A stretch of DNA of 64,000 nucleotides, from NCBI GenBank assembly GCA_949317995.1, contig OX439045.1:40753693-40817692 (forward strand), given 5' to 3'. The position numbers were made by a program, and so were the translations under genes. Below are positions 36,160 to 47,571 of this stretch, piece after piece. Numbering within the stretch: the stretch's first letter is position 1; each line of letters starts with the position of its first letter. The DNA comes from Acholoe squamosa (taxonomy: Eukaryota; Annelida; Polychaeta; Phyllodocida; Polynoidae). The notes beneath the pieces were generated by a model, which saw nothing but the letters and a program-made list of their open reading frames with translations, did not search any database and had not been told where the DNA came from.

Positions 36160-36754
36160 GGATTTTCATTACAAAATAAGTATGATTTTGGATTGTTTTT
36201 TCCATCTAGTATTGCAAGCATATTGATCATGGAAAAAAAACTTACTAAGGATTAAATCTTCTTCAGACTGTGAAATACTAAAGAGGATTTACTACTAACG
36301 ATTAGTTAGATTCATTAGATCTACTTCTAATGAAATAATGCACATACATTCCAGATAGCGGTGTAGTCTAGATATGGACGTTTCAAGCAAATCTATACTG
36401 TCCGTAGAAGGTCGCTTTTTGTTTTTATCCAACACCTTTAGATATACATAAATGCACCGAATGCACCGAATTGTTGAATAAAACACATACGTTTCCATAG
36501 GTCATTATGGTTTCCCTTGTGATATATGAGAAACAAACGGGCTAATATATCAGCCCAGAGGTAGGTTGAAAGGCCGGAACCCATTCTGTTTTATTTTGCC
36601 TAAAGTACTACTCAGATACTAAAGCCAGTAATGGATCGCATAGTCTTAAAACCCATTACCAGTCAAATGGCATTGTAATACCTTAATTGAATCTAGATAT
36701 CTAGAAAATGATTTGGTCCTCATTACTAGGAAGACTTTTATTTATCATATTGAA
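36160..36754. other. Unassigned intergenic sequence
   Basis: No supported gene or repeat. Confidence 0.35.
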
Positions 36755-36880
36755 CAAGTAATCAATGGATAATTCATGACAAGTGTGTGTTAGCAAAGGA
36801 TAATTACACAAGGGCATAGCCCAAGTGTAATTATCCTTTGCTAACACACACAAGTCATGAATTATCCATTGACTACTTCT
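36755..36880. repeat. Nearly perfect 126-bp palindrome (foldback)
   Basis: Arms of about 60 bp containing CAATGGATAATTCATGAC, GTGTGTGTTAGCAAAGGATA and ATTACAC pair around a loop of only a few bases (GGGCATAGCCC at the tip). Probably a foldback/MITE. No open frame. Confidence 0.9.
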
Positions 36881-36954
36881 TTTATTTCACGATACCAATA
36901 GATAATCAATAGAATATCAATAAATTCAAGTTGAAAACAAAAATTGTTCCCCTT

Positions 36955-37310
36955 CCCCGGGACTCGAAGCCAGCCATAGTGTGCGTACACGATCGATACA
37001 TACACCTCGGCACCCGGCAGTCGTTGGTTTGGTTTGAACGCGTCCCGCAGTACCGTATATCCTCGTGTTAAGGCCTGGTCAATTTGCCACTTAGTAAGGA
37101 GGTTTATGTGTTAGGCAGTACTAATACAAGCCTGGACTTATAAACGAGGAAATATGGTATGCATGTTTGATTTGAATGCATCTCGCGGTTATGGTAGCGG
37201 ACACACAGCGAAAAAAAGATGTGCACGGACCGGGACTCGTCCCGCCTACCTCTATCGGCTGAGCGCAATGGGCTAACCACTAGACCACCGCATCTCCCTC
37301 CATGGTGCCC
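36955..37310 (-). repeat. tRNA-derived SINE-like units (two)
   Basis: The minus strand of 37215-37310 reads GGTGGTCTAGTGGTTAG (pol III A-box) and later GGGACGAGTCCCGG (degenerate B-box). The unit at 36955-37025 has GGCTTCGAGTCCCGGGG (B-box). Both are flanked by similar text (TTTGRTTTGAAYGC), so they are related units. They lack proper acceptor-stem pairing and are not called tRNA genes. Confidence 0.55.
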
Positions 37311-37524
37311 GGCCTGGTTTGCTTTGGTTTGAATGCTTCTGCATCTCCCTGTTATGGCAGCGGACAGCCCGCCGTTATGCGAGCAGTATCGACAAAGCTG
37401 GGAGGGTCACAACCCAGACTGCTGGGGATTTTCACACTTTGAATGTATAGTAGTTATATGTGAGTGACCTCCCCGGGCTTTGTGTCATATCAAGACCTGG
37501 TTCTAGCCAACCATCTCTCGTCAG

Positions 37525-37590
37525 TCCCTGTGGAGCAGTGCATAGGGAGTTGGATTTGGGATCTGAGACTGCAGGTTCGAGCTCTGCCCT
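37525..37590 (+). repeat. tRNA-like SINE head
   Basis: TGGAGCAGTGCATAGGG followed about 35 bp on by GGTTCGAGCTC, the A-box/B-box layout of a tRNA-derived SINE. A short hairpin (GGTTATCCATGGATAACC) lies just downstream at 37656-37700. Confidence 0.5.
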
Positions 37591-37867
37591 GGCCATGAGA
37601 TTTTGTGGATTTTAACAAGTAACATATGACATGTAAGGACATGTAAGGTGTGCAGGTTATCCATGGATAACCACACCGGGTGCCTGTTATCCTTGGATAA
37701 CCGCACACCTTACAAAAGTCATGATGCAGGCATCATGGTGTGCAATATCGACAGGTATGTGCATGGGAATATCCAGGAAAAGCACTCAGAATCCCAGAAA
37801 TCGTGGAATAATGAAAGATATGTAAAAAGAAATGATTAGTATAAAACAAGAATAAATCATCTCTTCT

Positions 37868-37871
37868 CTCC

Positions 37872-37915
<44 letters not shown>

Positions 37916-37918
37916 TTC
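37868..37918. repeat. (CT)n microsatellite
   Basis: CT run of about 40 bp with a few T interruptions at its end. Confidence 0.95.
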
Positions 37919-37958
37919 GTTCTGTGCAGGTTGTTGTACTAGACCTATCATAAAACGA

Positions 37959-38100
37959 GATAAGGAAAAGCTCTTGTAAATGCCTGAGTATCAGGACCTT
38001 GGCCCTTATTGTGAAATAGATCCACTGGTGATAAGGAAAAGCTCTTGTAAATGCCTGAGTACCAGGACCTTGGCCCTTGTTGTGAAATAGATCCACTGGT
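37959..38100 (+). repeat. 71-bp tandem duplication
   Basis: Two adjacent copies starting GATAAGGAAAAGCTCTTGTA, differing at about two positions, hence recent. Confidence 0.9.
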
Positions 38101-38565
38101 GAGAATCAATGGCACTTAATACTACTAAATGATTGAAGAGTACCAACGTATCTCAGCAGGCATTCTATATTCACTTACTTGTTCAACGGGACTTAGCAGT
38201 AAAACAATAAATTACCTAGATACAAAATGGGGTTATCATTATGATTTGAATAGTGCATAATGTGCATACTCGTCTAAGACTAGGCCAACTACCCTTATAA
38301 TAGTTAAATAATAACTCAACCTATCAGAACGGCCTATATCATCATATCAGACAGATGTAATGGCCACTTGCAAGTTAATACCGTCTCTCATCATTTTGGG
38401 AATGACGTTAAATGGGTGCTCAAACATGTCTCTAGGTGTTTTAACTGGCCTGGCTCCCTTCCTTATCGTGTGTCTGTATACTTGTGAGACACACCTATTG
38501 TGGCAAAGAAAATTCTGAAATGGCTTGCTGATCCGATTTATCGTACTATCTGTGTTCATGCCACA

Positions 38566-38566
<1 letters not shown>

Positions 38567-38623
<57 letters not shown>

Positions 38624-38637
38624 TCTCTCTCTCTCTG
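38567..38637. repeat. (CT)n microsatellite upstream of the GIY-YIG-like gene
   Basis: About 35 CT dinucleotides with CCCTC interruptions, about 250 bp before the TATA box at 38885. Polypyrimidine tracts can act as GAGA-type promoter elements, but that is only a possibility. Confidence 0.9.
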
Positions 38638-38884
38638 TTCCCTCTCATCATGCTAAACAGTCCATAACAACTGTGTAGTACGTGTTTGGACCGGTAGATG
38701 CCTTACCACACCTTGGACCACTGATCCGTAGGATCCACACTGGAGGCCTGTGCTGTTTGTCTATGCCTCTGAGTAGGGAGTACAGGTAGTACAGGTGTCC
38801 ACTGTCCTGCTACCTGCCCAGGCTTGTCTGAGTAGGGTTGGGATGATGGCCAACTTTTAGCTGACGTAGCAGATTAGTCTGTAG

Positions 38885-38891
38885 TATAAAA
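38885..38891 (+). promoter_or_regulatory. TATA box of the GIY-YIG-like gene
   Basis: TATAAAA. About 30 bp on begins a likely untranslated first exon (about 38915-39058, donor AAG/GTAAAT). It contains no ATG, so translation begins at the first ATG of exon 2. Confidence 0.65.
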
Positions 38892-39549
38892 CAGGTAGGA
38901 ATCAGTGGCTCTGGCAGAACGCTTCCCGCCAAAGGCAGTGAAGGTACACCAGCCTCTGACCACAGACCACAGCTCTATTACCACAGATCACCTGTGTTGT
39001 GAAATACTTAGGACTTCATAAACCCCCAGCCCTGTCCCAATCTACATACAAAATAAGGTAAATATCTCAAATAGATGCTGGCAAACTTTGCTTCAAAGGG
39101 CCGTGTGAGTGGGAGTAAAATGTTCACATTTTGTGAAATGTGTTATTATTTCAAGCCTCACCTTTTGAACAGCTTTGGCCTCGGTTGGAAATCAAAAGTT
39201 CTCGATCATAACCCCTTCCATCACAATGATTTTAATTTTGCACAGGCTAAATTGTGGGTAGTGTTGCATAATTATTATGCTATACTTAAGTGCTTTTGCA
39301 GTTTTAATACCTATTTTTGAAAAAAAAAATCAAGATTTTCTGTCCTTTATCAATTATTCACGATGCAGCACCGTTTTATTCACTTGAATTATGTACTACA
39401 GAATCTCACTAAACCTCGATCACTTTATAATTAATCTTCAAGGAAAAATTTCAAACTTCAGCTCTTAAACCTGTTCATTGTCTTTCTTTACAGGTACACA
39501 ACTGAAGAATCCACACCCCTACCAGTCTCCATCATCTCCATATACCCAG

Positions 39550-40788
39550 ATGGCTCCACACAGTAAGACAGCCTACACAGGTGCAGTAGGATCCCGCCGC
39601 TCAACCAGAGTGAAGACCGCCTCTGACCCTTCTGACTCGGACGCCTCCACAAGCAGCTCGCTGAGCAACTCGTCAAGACAGAGCAGGAGGAGGTCTCACC
39701 GAGACAGGTCGGCCTCCATCTCCTCAGAAGAACCCAAGAGAAGGTCCCAGCGTGTCAGGTCAGCCTCAGTGTCCTCTGTATCCTCAGAGTCGTCCATAGC
39801 TTCTACTGCCTCGCTCGAATCAGTGATGCCTTCCACAAGTAAAGCTGGACCTGAGAAAAGAGTAAGGGGTGATAGTGGCAAAGGAGCAGCTCGAGCTGAG
39901 AAAGGGACACACAATGGGGGTGTACAGAAGAGGAGGAAACGGCCAGTCAGACTCACTGCTCCTAAGAGGGCCAAGAGGGTAGGTAATGCTTGACTATCGT
40001 TTAATGCATTGCCTTTGTCCTTTTTTTAAATTCAGTATTAGCCAGGGGAATTGCCTTTTTTAACTGATTAACCGATTGGACTATGCCAACAAACTGAGAT
40101 CGGTATCTAGGTTGCAATCATCTACTCATAACTTTCTTTTTAACTCCCACTCAAATAAAACTCATGTTTTCTGTTCATGCAGGTGTACAAACCACGCAAA
40201 GACGCGCTGGAGAAGGTCCTCCGTGAGGAGGCAGCTGGAGGAGACTTCATGCTGGCAGACCTGGAGTGGTCAGACTGGAAGAGGGCCATCCAGCGCAGGA
40301 TGCCGCAGACGTCCTCCTCCTGGGACTGGGAACCAAGACTGAAGGGCCAGATAGGTGCACGGCACCAAATGCCCTTTGACGATACATCAAGGCCAGCCGT
40401 GTACGAGGTGGCTGTCAAGGTGCCAGAGCAGCACGATAAGGTACCCGTGCTAGCCACAGTCAGACAGAATATCACTGGACAATCCTGGGAGGCAGCTCTG
40501 TTATCTAAGGACAAAATCAGGAACCAGGTGGACAAGGTGTTAAAGAGGGGGTGTAAGGTGTACGTCCGACAGGCACCTTTCTCTGTCAGAGACATGGGCG
40601 CCATATACAGTCGATGTGGGGTGGTGAGAAAGGTTGGCAGTGCCAGAAACACTGAGGATGCAGTGAGCGAACTGAGAGGCCTCATGGCACGAGTCTGTGA
40701 CTATGCCTGGAGAGAGCACTATGACATTCCCTCCAGGACCTACTCACACAGAAGGCTTGTGGTCAACAAGGTCAGAATCTCAGATTGA
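39550..40788 (+). CDS. Basic Ser/Arg-rich protein with a C-terminal domain resembling the GIY-YIG-like domain of plant EFFECTOR OF TRANSCRIPTION proteins
   Basis: Exon 2 begins after the acceptor at 39493-39494. The first ATG of the spliced message is 39550, and the inferred exon 1 has no ATG. Coding exons 39550-39978 and 40183-40788 join in phase 0 across a 204-bp GT-AG intron, giving 344 residues. Residues 1-143 are low complexity: Ser/Arg runs such as SRQSRRRSHRDRSAS and basic clusters (KRRKRPVRL, PKRAKR) that fit nuclear localisation and phosphorylation. Residues 144-344 are globular. PAVYEVAVKVP (about 214-224), a following helix with KIRNQVDKVLKRG, KVYVRQAP (268-275) and RVCDYAWREHYD (313-324) recall the strand-helix-strand and F/C-DYAW signature of GIY-YIG-like ET domains. 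The YIG half is replaced by LATVRQN, so nuclease activity is doubtful. The gene sits between the two Ly6-like paralogues on the same strand. The reading frame is certain; the family call is from memory of motifs. Confidence 0.75.
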
Positions 40789-40821
40789 GAACATATTATT
40801 ATTCTGTACCTTGTAACTCCT

Positions 40822-40827
40822 AATAAA
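40822..40827 (+). terminator. Polyadenylation signal of the GIY-YIG-like gene
   Basis: AATAAA, 34 bp after the TGA stop. Confidence 0.75.
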
Positions 40828-41907
40828 GAAAGCCAATGTGTTCATGGTATTTATCCTCATAATTATTAACAGATCCATTTTGTTGGGCTTCCTTAGCCCA
40901 TCATTAAAGGTGTCTTATCTCCTCTTTTCTATCCCCTCATGTATATTTTGTCTAACCAGCCTAAAATATGGTAATTTGAAAGACACAAATCTGATATTTC
41001 TAACTCCATTCTCAAAGAATGTGGATGTACCAATACAGATCAGTACGTGATATGCTACATACCTAGCACAGTTAGAATTGGCAGCCATTGACTAACGACT
41101 TATTGCAGTCATACAAGAATATTGGTTAATTGACTAAAATGACAAAACCGTGATCTCACTCTACATTGAACAGAGACGCCATCGTTTATGCCAATAGAAA
41201 ACCAGTATGTAGGCCTAGGATATGTACCAATTTGAAAGAATGATTTTTCAACGCAGAATATCTAGACCACTGGGCAGTCAGTTCAAATCTGATACTAGCT
41301 ATATAAAACAACACAACAGTACATGAATGCATTGGCATAGGAGTGTTAATTTATCACATGTATCCATGTATTGGTACTGTTGTCAGTAAATGTGGATCCT
41401 GGCCAAATAAAAGATACTTTGTTGCAGAATTGCATTGCGGAATAGTTACTGTAAATACCTAGATAGAAATGCTTGTTTTTCAGTGCGTTTTTGTACAGTA
41501 ACTATAAGAACCTAGAGTATTATTGTTTGTTTTTGCACAGTTGTGTTGTTCATATAGGGCTATCGCAAAGTCTCTCGATTTTGTATATTAATCAACATTA
41601 TATTGGAAGCCACGTACACTGTTAGAATTGTAGACTAGATGTAAATATAACGAACTCCTGTAACCCTGTATATTGTTGAAATAAATGGTTGTTCATCCCA
41701 TTTAGTGGATGGGCACACCAAGAAAATATCAAAAATGTTTTATCTGTGTCATTTAGTCCAATATGATTTCTTCCTTTTTTCAACTGAAAAATGTCATTAA
41801 CATTTTGCAACTTCAAGTAATCAGCTGCCTGCCTAGTCCGACAGGATTGGGGAATGGTCTATTCATATCTGCCATAATAGGCCTATATATTTTGCAAATC
41901 CACATAT
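40828..41907. other. Intergenic sequence
   Basis: No exon or repeat boundary recognised. It ends at the terminal repeat of the minisatellite element. Confidence 0.35.
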
Positions 41908-41994
41908 CTACCCAGCAAATTGTCGTTATCTGTCGCCATGATTGGTCATCAATGGTGACTCCTTTCTGAGTGATAACTCACTGCGTCATCTTTC

Positions 41995-42540
41995 GCCACT
42001 GTGTGTCAGTCTCACATGGCATGGCAATTTATCACAACAGTCACCAACATGATCTCACTCACTGCGTGAGTATGTGCCACCCCTTGTCATCCCTCACAAA
42101 GCATGGTGACTTATCACCACCATCGCCAACATGGATCTAACTAACTGCGTGAGTATGTGCCACTGCCTGTCAACTCTCACTCAGAATGGCGGCTTATCAC
42201 AAGCATCACCAACATGGATCTGACCCACTGTGTGATTATGTACCACTCCCGTGCCACTGGCATCAACTCTCACACAAAATGGCGACTTATCACTACCATT
42301 GCCAACATTGGTCTCACTCAATGTGTGAACTTGTGTCACTCCATGTCAATGCTCTCTAAGAATTGCATCATCTGTCACTTACTCTCACTCAGAATGGCAA
42401 CTTATCACCACCATTGCCAGCCTTTGTCTCACTCAATGCGTGAATTTGTGTCACTCCAAGTCAATGCTCTCTGAGGATTGCATCATCTGTCAGTCACTCT
42501 CACTCACAGTGGCAACTTATCACCACCATTGCCAAAGTTG
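41995..42540 (+). repeat. Minisatellite 1 of the TIR-bounded element
   Basis: Degenerate units of roughly 75-120 bp carrying TCTCACTCAGAATGGCGGCT, TATCACCACCATTGCCAACA and ACTGCGTGAGTATGTGCCAC. The last units are the most alike. Confidence 0.8.
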
Positions 42541-42899
42541 GTGAGACAGCACCACTGTTCAACATGTAGTCTATCTAGGAAGTGTGGGCATGAAGTATAA
42601 GTCCCATACATATCAAATGTGCTTTGTTTCACACTGATTTCCATGTAATACTTCAGAGTTGAATCAAACAAGATTATATAGAGAGAATATCAATTGAATT
42701 TAGATAGAGGTATCTCTAAAATGAAAGCAACTATCCATAGACACCTTTTCTCTGGTTACAGGAAAAATACATAGGGAAATATCAACATGAACACCTTGTC
42801 TGTGGTTAGAGGGAAGATACATATGGCAATACCTTCTCTGGCAAAACATACTTTGATCTGGCAGATGTGAGGATGCATGATTACCAATGTCGATGATCA

Positions 42900-43610
42900 T
42901 GAGCTTTTCATCTAACAAGGTGAGTGATCACCAGCGTCGCCATCACTGGTGAGTCTGAGTGATCACCACTCTAGCCATCCATGGTGAACCTGCGCTATGA
43001 CGTGGTGCGCGTTTCATCTAGCGAGGTGAGTGATCAACCGCCTTGCCATCCCTGGTGAGTGTGAGTCATCACGATCCTCGCCAACCGTGGTGAACTTGCG
43101 CTATGGCATGGTGTGCGTTTCATCTAGCGAGGTGAGTGATCACTTGTGTCGCCATCCCTGGTGAGTGTGGGTGATCAAGATCCTCACCATTTGTGGTGAA
43201 CCTGTGCTATCACGAGGTATGCGTTTTATCTAGCAAGGTGACTGATCACAATCCTTGCCATCCGTGGTGAATGTGCATTATGACATGGTGTGCGTCTCAT
43301 CTAGCGAAGTGAGTGATCACTCATGTCGCCATCCCTGGTGAGGATGAGTGATCACTCATGTCACCATCCCTGGTGAGGATGAGTGATCACGATCCTCGCC
43401 ATCCCTGGTGAACATGTGCTATGACGAGGTGCGTGTTTCATCTAGTGAGGTGAGTGATCACCCGTGTCGCCATCCCTGGTGAGTCTGAGTGATCACCATC
43501 CTCGCCATCTGAGGTGAGGCCATGTGATCACCACCATTGCTATTCCTGGTGATCTTGTGCTATAGCGACGTCGTGTTCCATCTAGCGACATGTGTGAGCC
43601 ACTTCACACA
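42900..43610 (+). repeat. Minisatellite 2 of the TIR-bounded element, rich in GTGATCAC
   Basis: Units near 106-113 bp repeat TTTCATCTAGCGAGGTGAGT, TGATCACCCGTGTCGCCATC and CCTGGTGAGTGTGAGTGATC. The palindrome TGATCA recurs about twice per unit. GGTGAGT matches a splice-donor consensus, but no exon structure is present. Confidence 0.85.
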
Positions 43611-43644
43611 GGTTGACAAGGAGTCACGCCAATTTGCTGGGTAG

Positions 43645-44136
43645 TTTCTTAAGATAATTATATGCGATGTGATATGGAAGAATTCATTGACAATGTCCAT
43701 TGCGGAGAGGGAGTGGAATGACATTTGTCAGATGATATCGGAACATAATTGCTTACATTTCATAACGTACTCTATTGTGCTTTGATGTCAACCGCCCTCC
43801 ACCTGGGGAACAGGAACACTACTGTGAAAAACGTACAGGTCTGGCGTCAGACATGTGCAAGTGCCAAACTAATGTTAATTTTGGAGAAGTTTAAGTAATT
43901 ATAATCCCTTTTGGTTATGTACACACAAGCTTTCACAATTCTATTTATCTTAACATTATCCCTAAATATTCTAGACTCCTTCAATTCACACTTATTGACT
44001 ACACTAGTACACAAACCATTGAAAGATAAATTTCACTGGTTTCCCATAAGGTGGCAGCAGCGGACAAATGTTAGGCCTAAACAACCATCCCATCTATCTG
44101 GCTGCATTTGACTTAGTAGCCAATATCAGTATAAGC

Positions 44137-44141
<5 letters not shown>
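43645..44141. other. Intergenic sequence
   Basis: No gene or repeat recognised before the TA run. Confidence 0.35.

Positions 44142-44210
<69 letters not shown>
44142..44210. repeat. (TA)n microsatellite
   Basis: About 34 TA dinucleotides. Confidence 0.95.
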
Positions 44211-44211
<1 letters not shown>

Positions 44212-44705
44212 CCCAAAGGAACTGTATCTCGAGCAGCCCATTGCGATACTCTCTATACACACGACAGGCATCTGTATTGCAAGAGTCATAAATTATACAT
44301 GTTTCAAAATTATCAAAAGGTATGCACATAACGCAATCTGGATAATGTGGGGGGAAATGAAATGAAGGAAAGGCCAATGTACGAACAAGGGGTAAAAATA
44401 AAATAGAATTTGCCTGCAGAAGGGCAAGGCGTGTCTTTTATAAAAAAAAAAAAAGTCATTATTTACAAGCATGTTACCTATATATGGGACAAACTCACCC
44501 AGAAAGAAAAGCATGTCACTGTAAAGCCCCCAATTGCTGTTGAGGCATATTTCCCGTGGAACGCCAAAAACCTTTTAGGCCTATTCGGGGGGGGGGGGTA
44601 CCAAATAAATACAAATGCAATTGTGGGCAGTCATAATGCCTTTGTGGTGTATGTGTATTATCCACCCCCTTTCTCTCCATCCAATAGGGCTATGCCCGAG
44701 TATTG

Positions 44706-44962
44706 CATTGAGAAAAAAATCTTACTCACTTGAGTCTTGATCCAGACTCAGGCAGTGTCGCCAAAATGAGTATGGTTTGCGACTCAGCCTGATGCTTGGA
44801 TGATACTCAGGCAAAGCCAGCTAGAGTATCACCCAAGGATCAGCCTCAGGATCTGCCTGAGTATCATCCACAGATCAGGCTGAGTCTCAAATCATACTCA
44901 TCTTGGCGACATTGCCTGGGTCTGGATCTAGACTCAAGTGAGTAAGATTTTTTTTCTCAATG
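44706..44962. repeat. 257-bp foldback element with arms of about 115 bp
   Basis: CATTGAGAAAAAAATCTTAC at the left end is complementary to the right end. Pairing continues through CTTGAGTC, GATCCAGAC, GTCGCCAA, ATGAGTATG, GACTCAGCCTGAT and GGATGATACTCAGGCA, leaving a loop of about 25 bp. The mismatches are mainly substitutions, so pairing is retained. No open frame. Confidence 0.9.
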
Positions 44963-44987
44963 TGGGGAAAACATAGTAACTATACAT

Positions 44988-46108
44988 GGGTCAGGTTGTC
45001 AGAAAGTGTAAGATTTTGCCCTTGAAGGCCCTGAAAAACTAATTTTCTGATTACTTTATATAACCTTAACAAAATTGTCAAGGTACATCTCCTCAGCTCA
45101 GAAGACCAAACAAGAAATGCCGTTGTGACCGCGTAAAAAAATGCCTGCCACTGTTATTTTGTATTGTGAGACCTCATCACATGGGGCAAATGAAATCATC
45201 ATAGCGCACTCCCGTACCGCTTCGCGGTACCGCCGCTATGCGGCGTGGGAGGCGCTAAAAAATACCGATCTAGGCCATCCGTTTCCATTTTTATTGGTTG
45301 TTTTGTGTCATGTAACATCCGGTACCAAAGTAATGAAATATGGAGGTAATTGAAGTTGCTCTCAGTAATATAAGAATATCCTATTATGCATAACAAACAC
45401 AAGAAATAACAAGGCCAATATGTCTATTATTGACTTCAATTATCGAATGGAACAAAATTTGAGTTATGCATGCACAGTAGACTGCCTCCTACATGATAAT
45501 AAAAGTACCGGACATTACGTAACGTCCGGTACTTTAATCAGAATTATTTCACATTTATAATCTGCTCTCATATTGAGACAAATACTGGTAGACACAGAAT
45601 TTCTTCACCAAATTAGGGGATGATAGGGCCCTTCATATGGGTGATAACAAAGATTTTGAAGCTTCATTTTTTCCATGTTTTATAACTGATTTAGATTAAG
45701 GTACTGGACGTTACAAATTACAGATTTCCATTTTGAAAGACACATCATGAAAAATTCTCACTTAGTAACATGTCCAAACCTCATGGAAATGATACCTATG
45801 ATCATATACAATACAAAAAATAACTTTGGGATACTCTTTATTGTTCTTTATTCAATACAGGACACTTGTAAAAAATACAAAAAGTATAAAAAAGAACAAA
45901 TTTGGCCGTTTTTTTCACTTCTGCAGGCTATAAGTCCTAAAGTTTTTGATGGATGACCACAAATTTACATTTTTCTGATAGCCCTAAGTGTTCTCTATCA
46001 AATGAATCTATGTAAGTCAAGATTGGTTCACAACTTCTTTCTCCAGAGCCATAAAAGTCCAAAATGACCCAAAAACACAAAATCTACTTCTTTCTGGCGA
46101 CCTGACCC
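44988..46108 (-). mobile_element. Palindrome-bearing non-autonomous transposon, full copy 2
   Basis: The ends are GGGTCAGGTTGTCAGAAAG (44988) and CTTTCTGGCGACCTGACCC (46108), imperfect inverted repeats. The body of 1.12 kb includes the CCGGAC-TTACGTAA-GTCCGG palindrome (near 45500-45540) and matches 12841-13705 in reverse. No transposase frame, so mobilised in trans if at all. Confidence 0.85.
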
Positions 46109-47571
46109 ATATATATGTGTTTAATGGTTGATGGTGCTGAATGTGAGGAGAGATGGATGTAGTCACTAGTTATCTAATTTATATTGTATTTCCTGGTAAC
46201 GACGTGTCTTACATGACCGTATTGGTAAAAGCTCAGTTCAAGTATTGCATTAGTAATTATCTATTTTACGTAAGAAATGAGAGCATTGGTGATTATTCAC
46301 GGGGAAGACCTTTCTCTACAGGAGCGTAGAGAAACGGTAATTCATGCTGTTGATCAAAGTCAACACAATATAGGGATTTTGTTATAGATTTCGTCCATAC
46401 CGTGAAATGAACCATGCAGATCGAGAAACACTCAATCTAGGTGCTCCAAATTCCGTTTTGTGAAATTCCGCACTCAAAATCCCTCAGGCTGCATTTCACT
46501 CAGCTCCCCACATATTGAAATCTCGCCATAAAACGCTCCGTTTTTAGGAATCTCCATGTCTTATCCAGTCTCGATCATCCAGTCCCTACAGCAGGACTGA
46601 ACCAATGCTTATTAAATTGCTGCAATACCTTCTTTAAGTGGTCCAGGATCCTGGATCATTTTTCCATAAGGTAGTCGCCTTACTGATTGATGTATTCCCA
46701 TGTGGTGATGAATATTGATGAATGCAGCTTGTTAACCCTGTGCCTGTGACTGTATGGGCGATTATTGTGAACTGCCCCGCCTATGGGTGTCAGGGGCCCA
46801 ACATGACTCAGGATTACATTTTAAGACTTTATTGTATTTATAGCCCTATATATTGACTCTATGAAAAGGTCCATTCAATTCATTAACTCCCAGGATGTCA
46901 GTTTTTATGACCGTCGCAGTAAAATGATATAATTTGTGTAACATGCTTGATCGATATAACTTCCTATACCGAAACTTCTTCAATTATGTCTCTGTGATTC
47001 CCATATTCAATCTCCAAACTAGTATAGTAGTTAGGAATATGTGTTTATATGTGTACTAAAAATTAGGACAGAGGCTTGAAAACTTTTGAAATCATGAGAC
47101 ATCACGTTTTAAGAAGATTAAAATTTTTCAGGCTTAAGATACTAGCCACACATGTCTAGTAACAGATTAAATAGCAGTTGCATACCTCAGGCAGCCCTCA
47201 GGTTGACCACAACCAATGAATCAACACCATGTCAAATGCCCTCAGTGGTGGTGTATACCGATAAAGCGTGTTACACACAGTGACACATAGATAAAGTCTC
47301 CAAAGAGGTGCTTAGACCTTTCATATCATAATGCTGCTTCATAAACAGCTACTTAAGCAATGGGACTACTGTTTTACACCAAGAAATGCACAATTCATAC
47401 CTATCTGGGGTCTCCTGTATGGCTCAGAAAATTAAGTTTACCTTTTTTTTGAGCGGAACAGTGGCAGCGCTTGTATTATCGCCCACGCCGATCGTCTGAC
47501 ACATATTCCCCAGGATTTACTTACTTTCGGTACACAAAAAGCACATTAAATACATCGATCGGAATCTAACA
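46109..47571. other. Intergenic sequence
   Basis: No supported exon or repeat. Confidence 0.35.

Larger units (their letters stand above)
41908..43644. mobile_element. TIR-bounded element composed largely of two minisatellites
   Basis: CTACCCAGCAAATTG (41908-41922) and its exact complement CAATTTGCTGGGTAG (43630-43644) bound 1737 bp that contain two different tandem arrays and a unique middle of about 350 bp. No open frame of note. The perfect short terminal repeats suggest mobilisation as a unit. Class not assignable. Confidence 0.7.

Noticed and set aside
37215..37310. Functional tRNA gene on the minus strand
   Set aside because: A-box and B-box text is present, but the B-box is degenerate and no acceptor or anticodon stem pairing is evident. 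Related units nearby indicate a SINE.
37490..38096. Minus-strand frames with Arg-Glu repeats
   Set aside because: The Arg-Glu run is the (CT)n microsatellite read in frame.
39488..39974. Minus-strand frames opposite the GIY-YIG-like gene
   Set aside because: Shadows of the Ser/Arg-rich coding exon; no splice or promoter support.
40140..40685. 181-codon minus-strand frame opposite the last exon of the GIY-YIG-like gene
   Set aside because: Antisense shadow of a well-supported exon with correct splice acceptor and poly(A) signal.
41995..43610. CRISPR-like alternation of repeats and spacers
   Set aside because: Units are over 100 bp, degenerate, without uniform direct repeats or unique spacers, and the DNA is animal nuclear.
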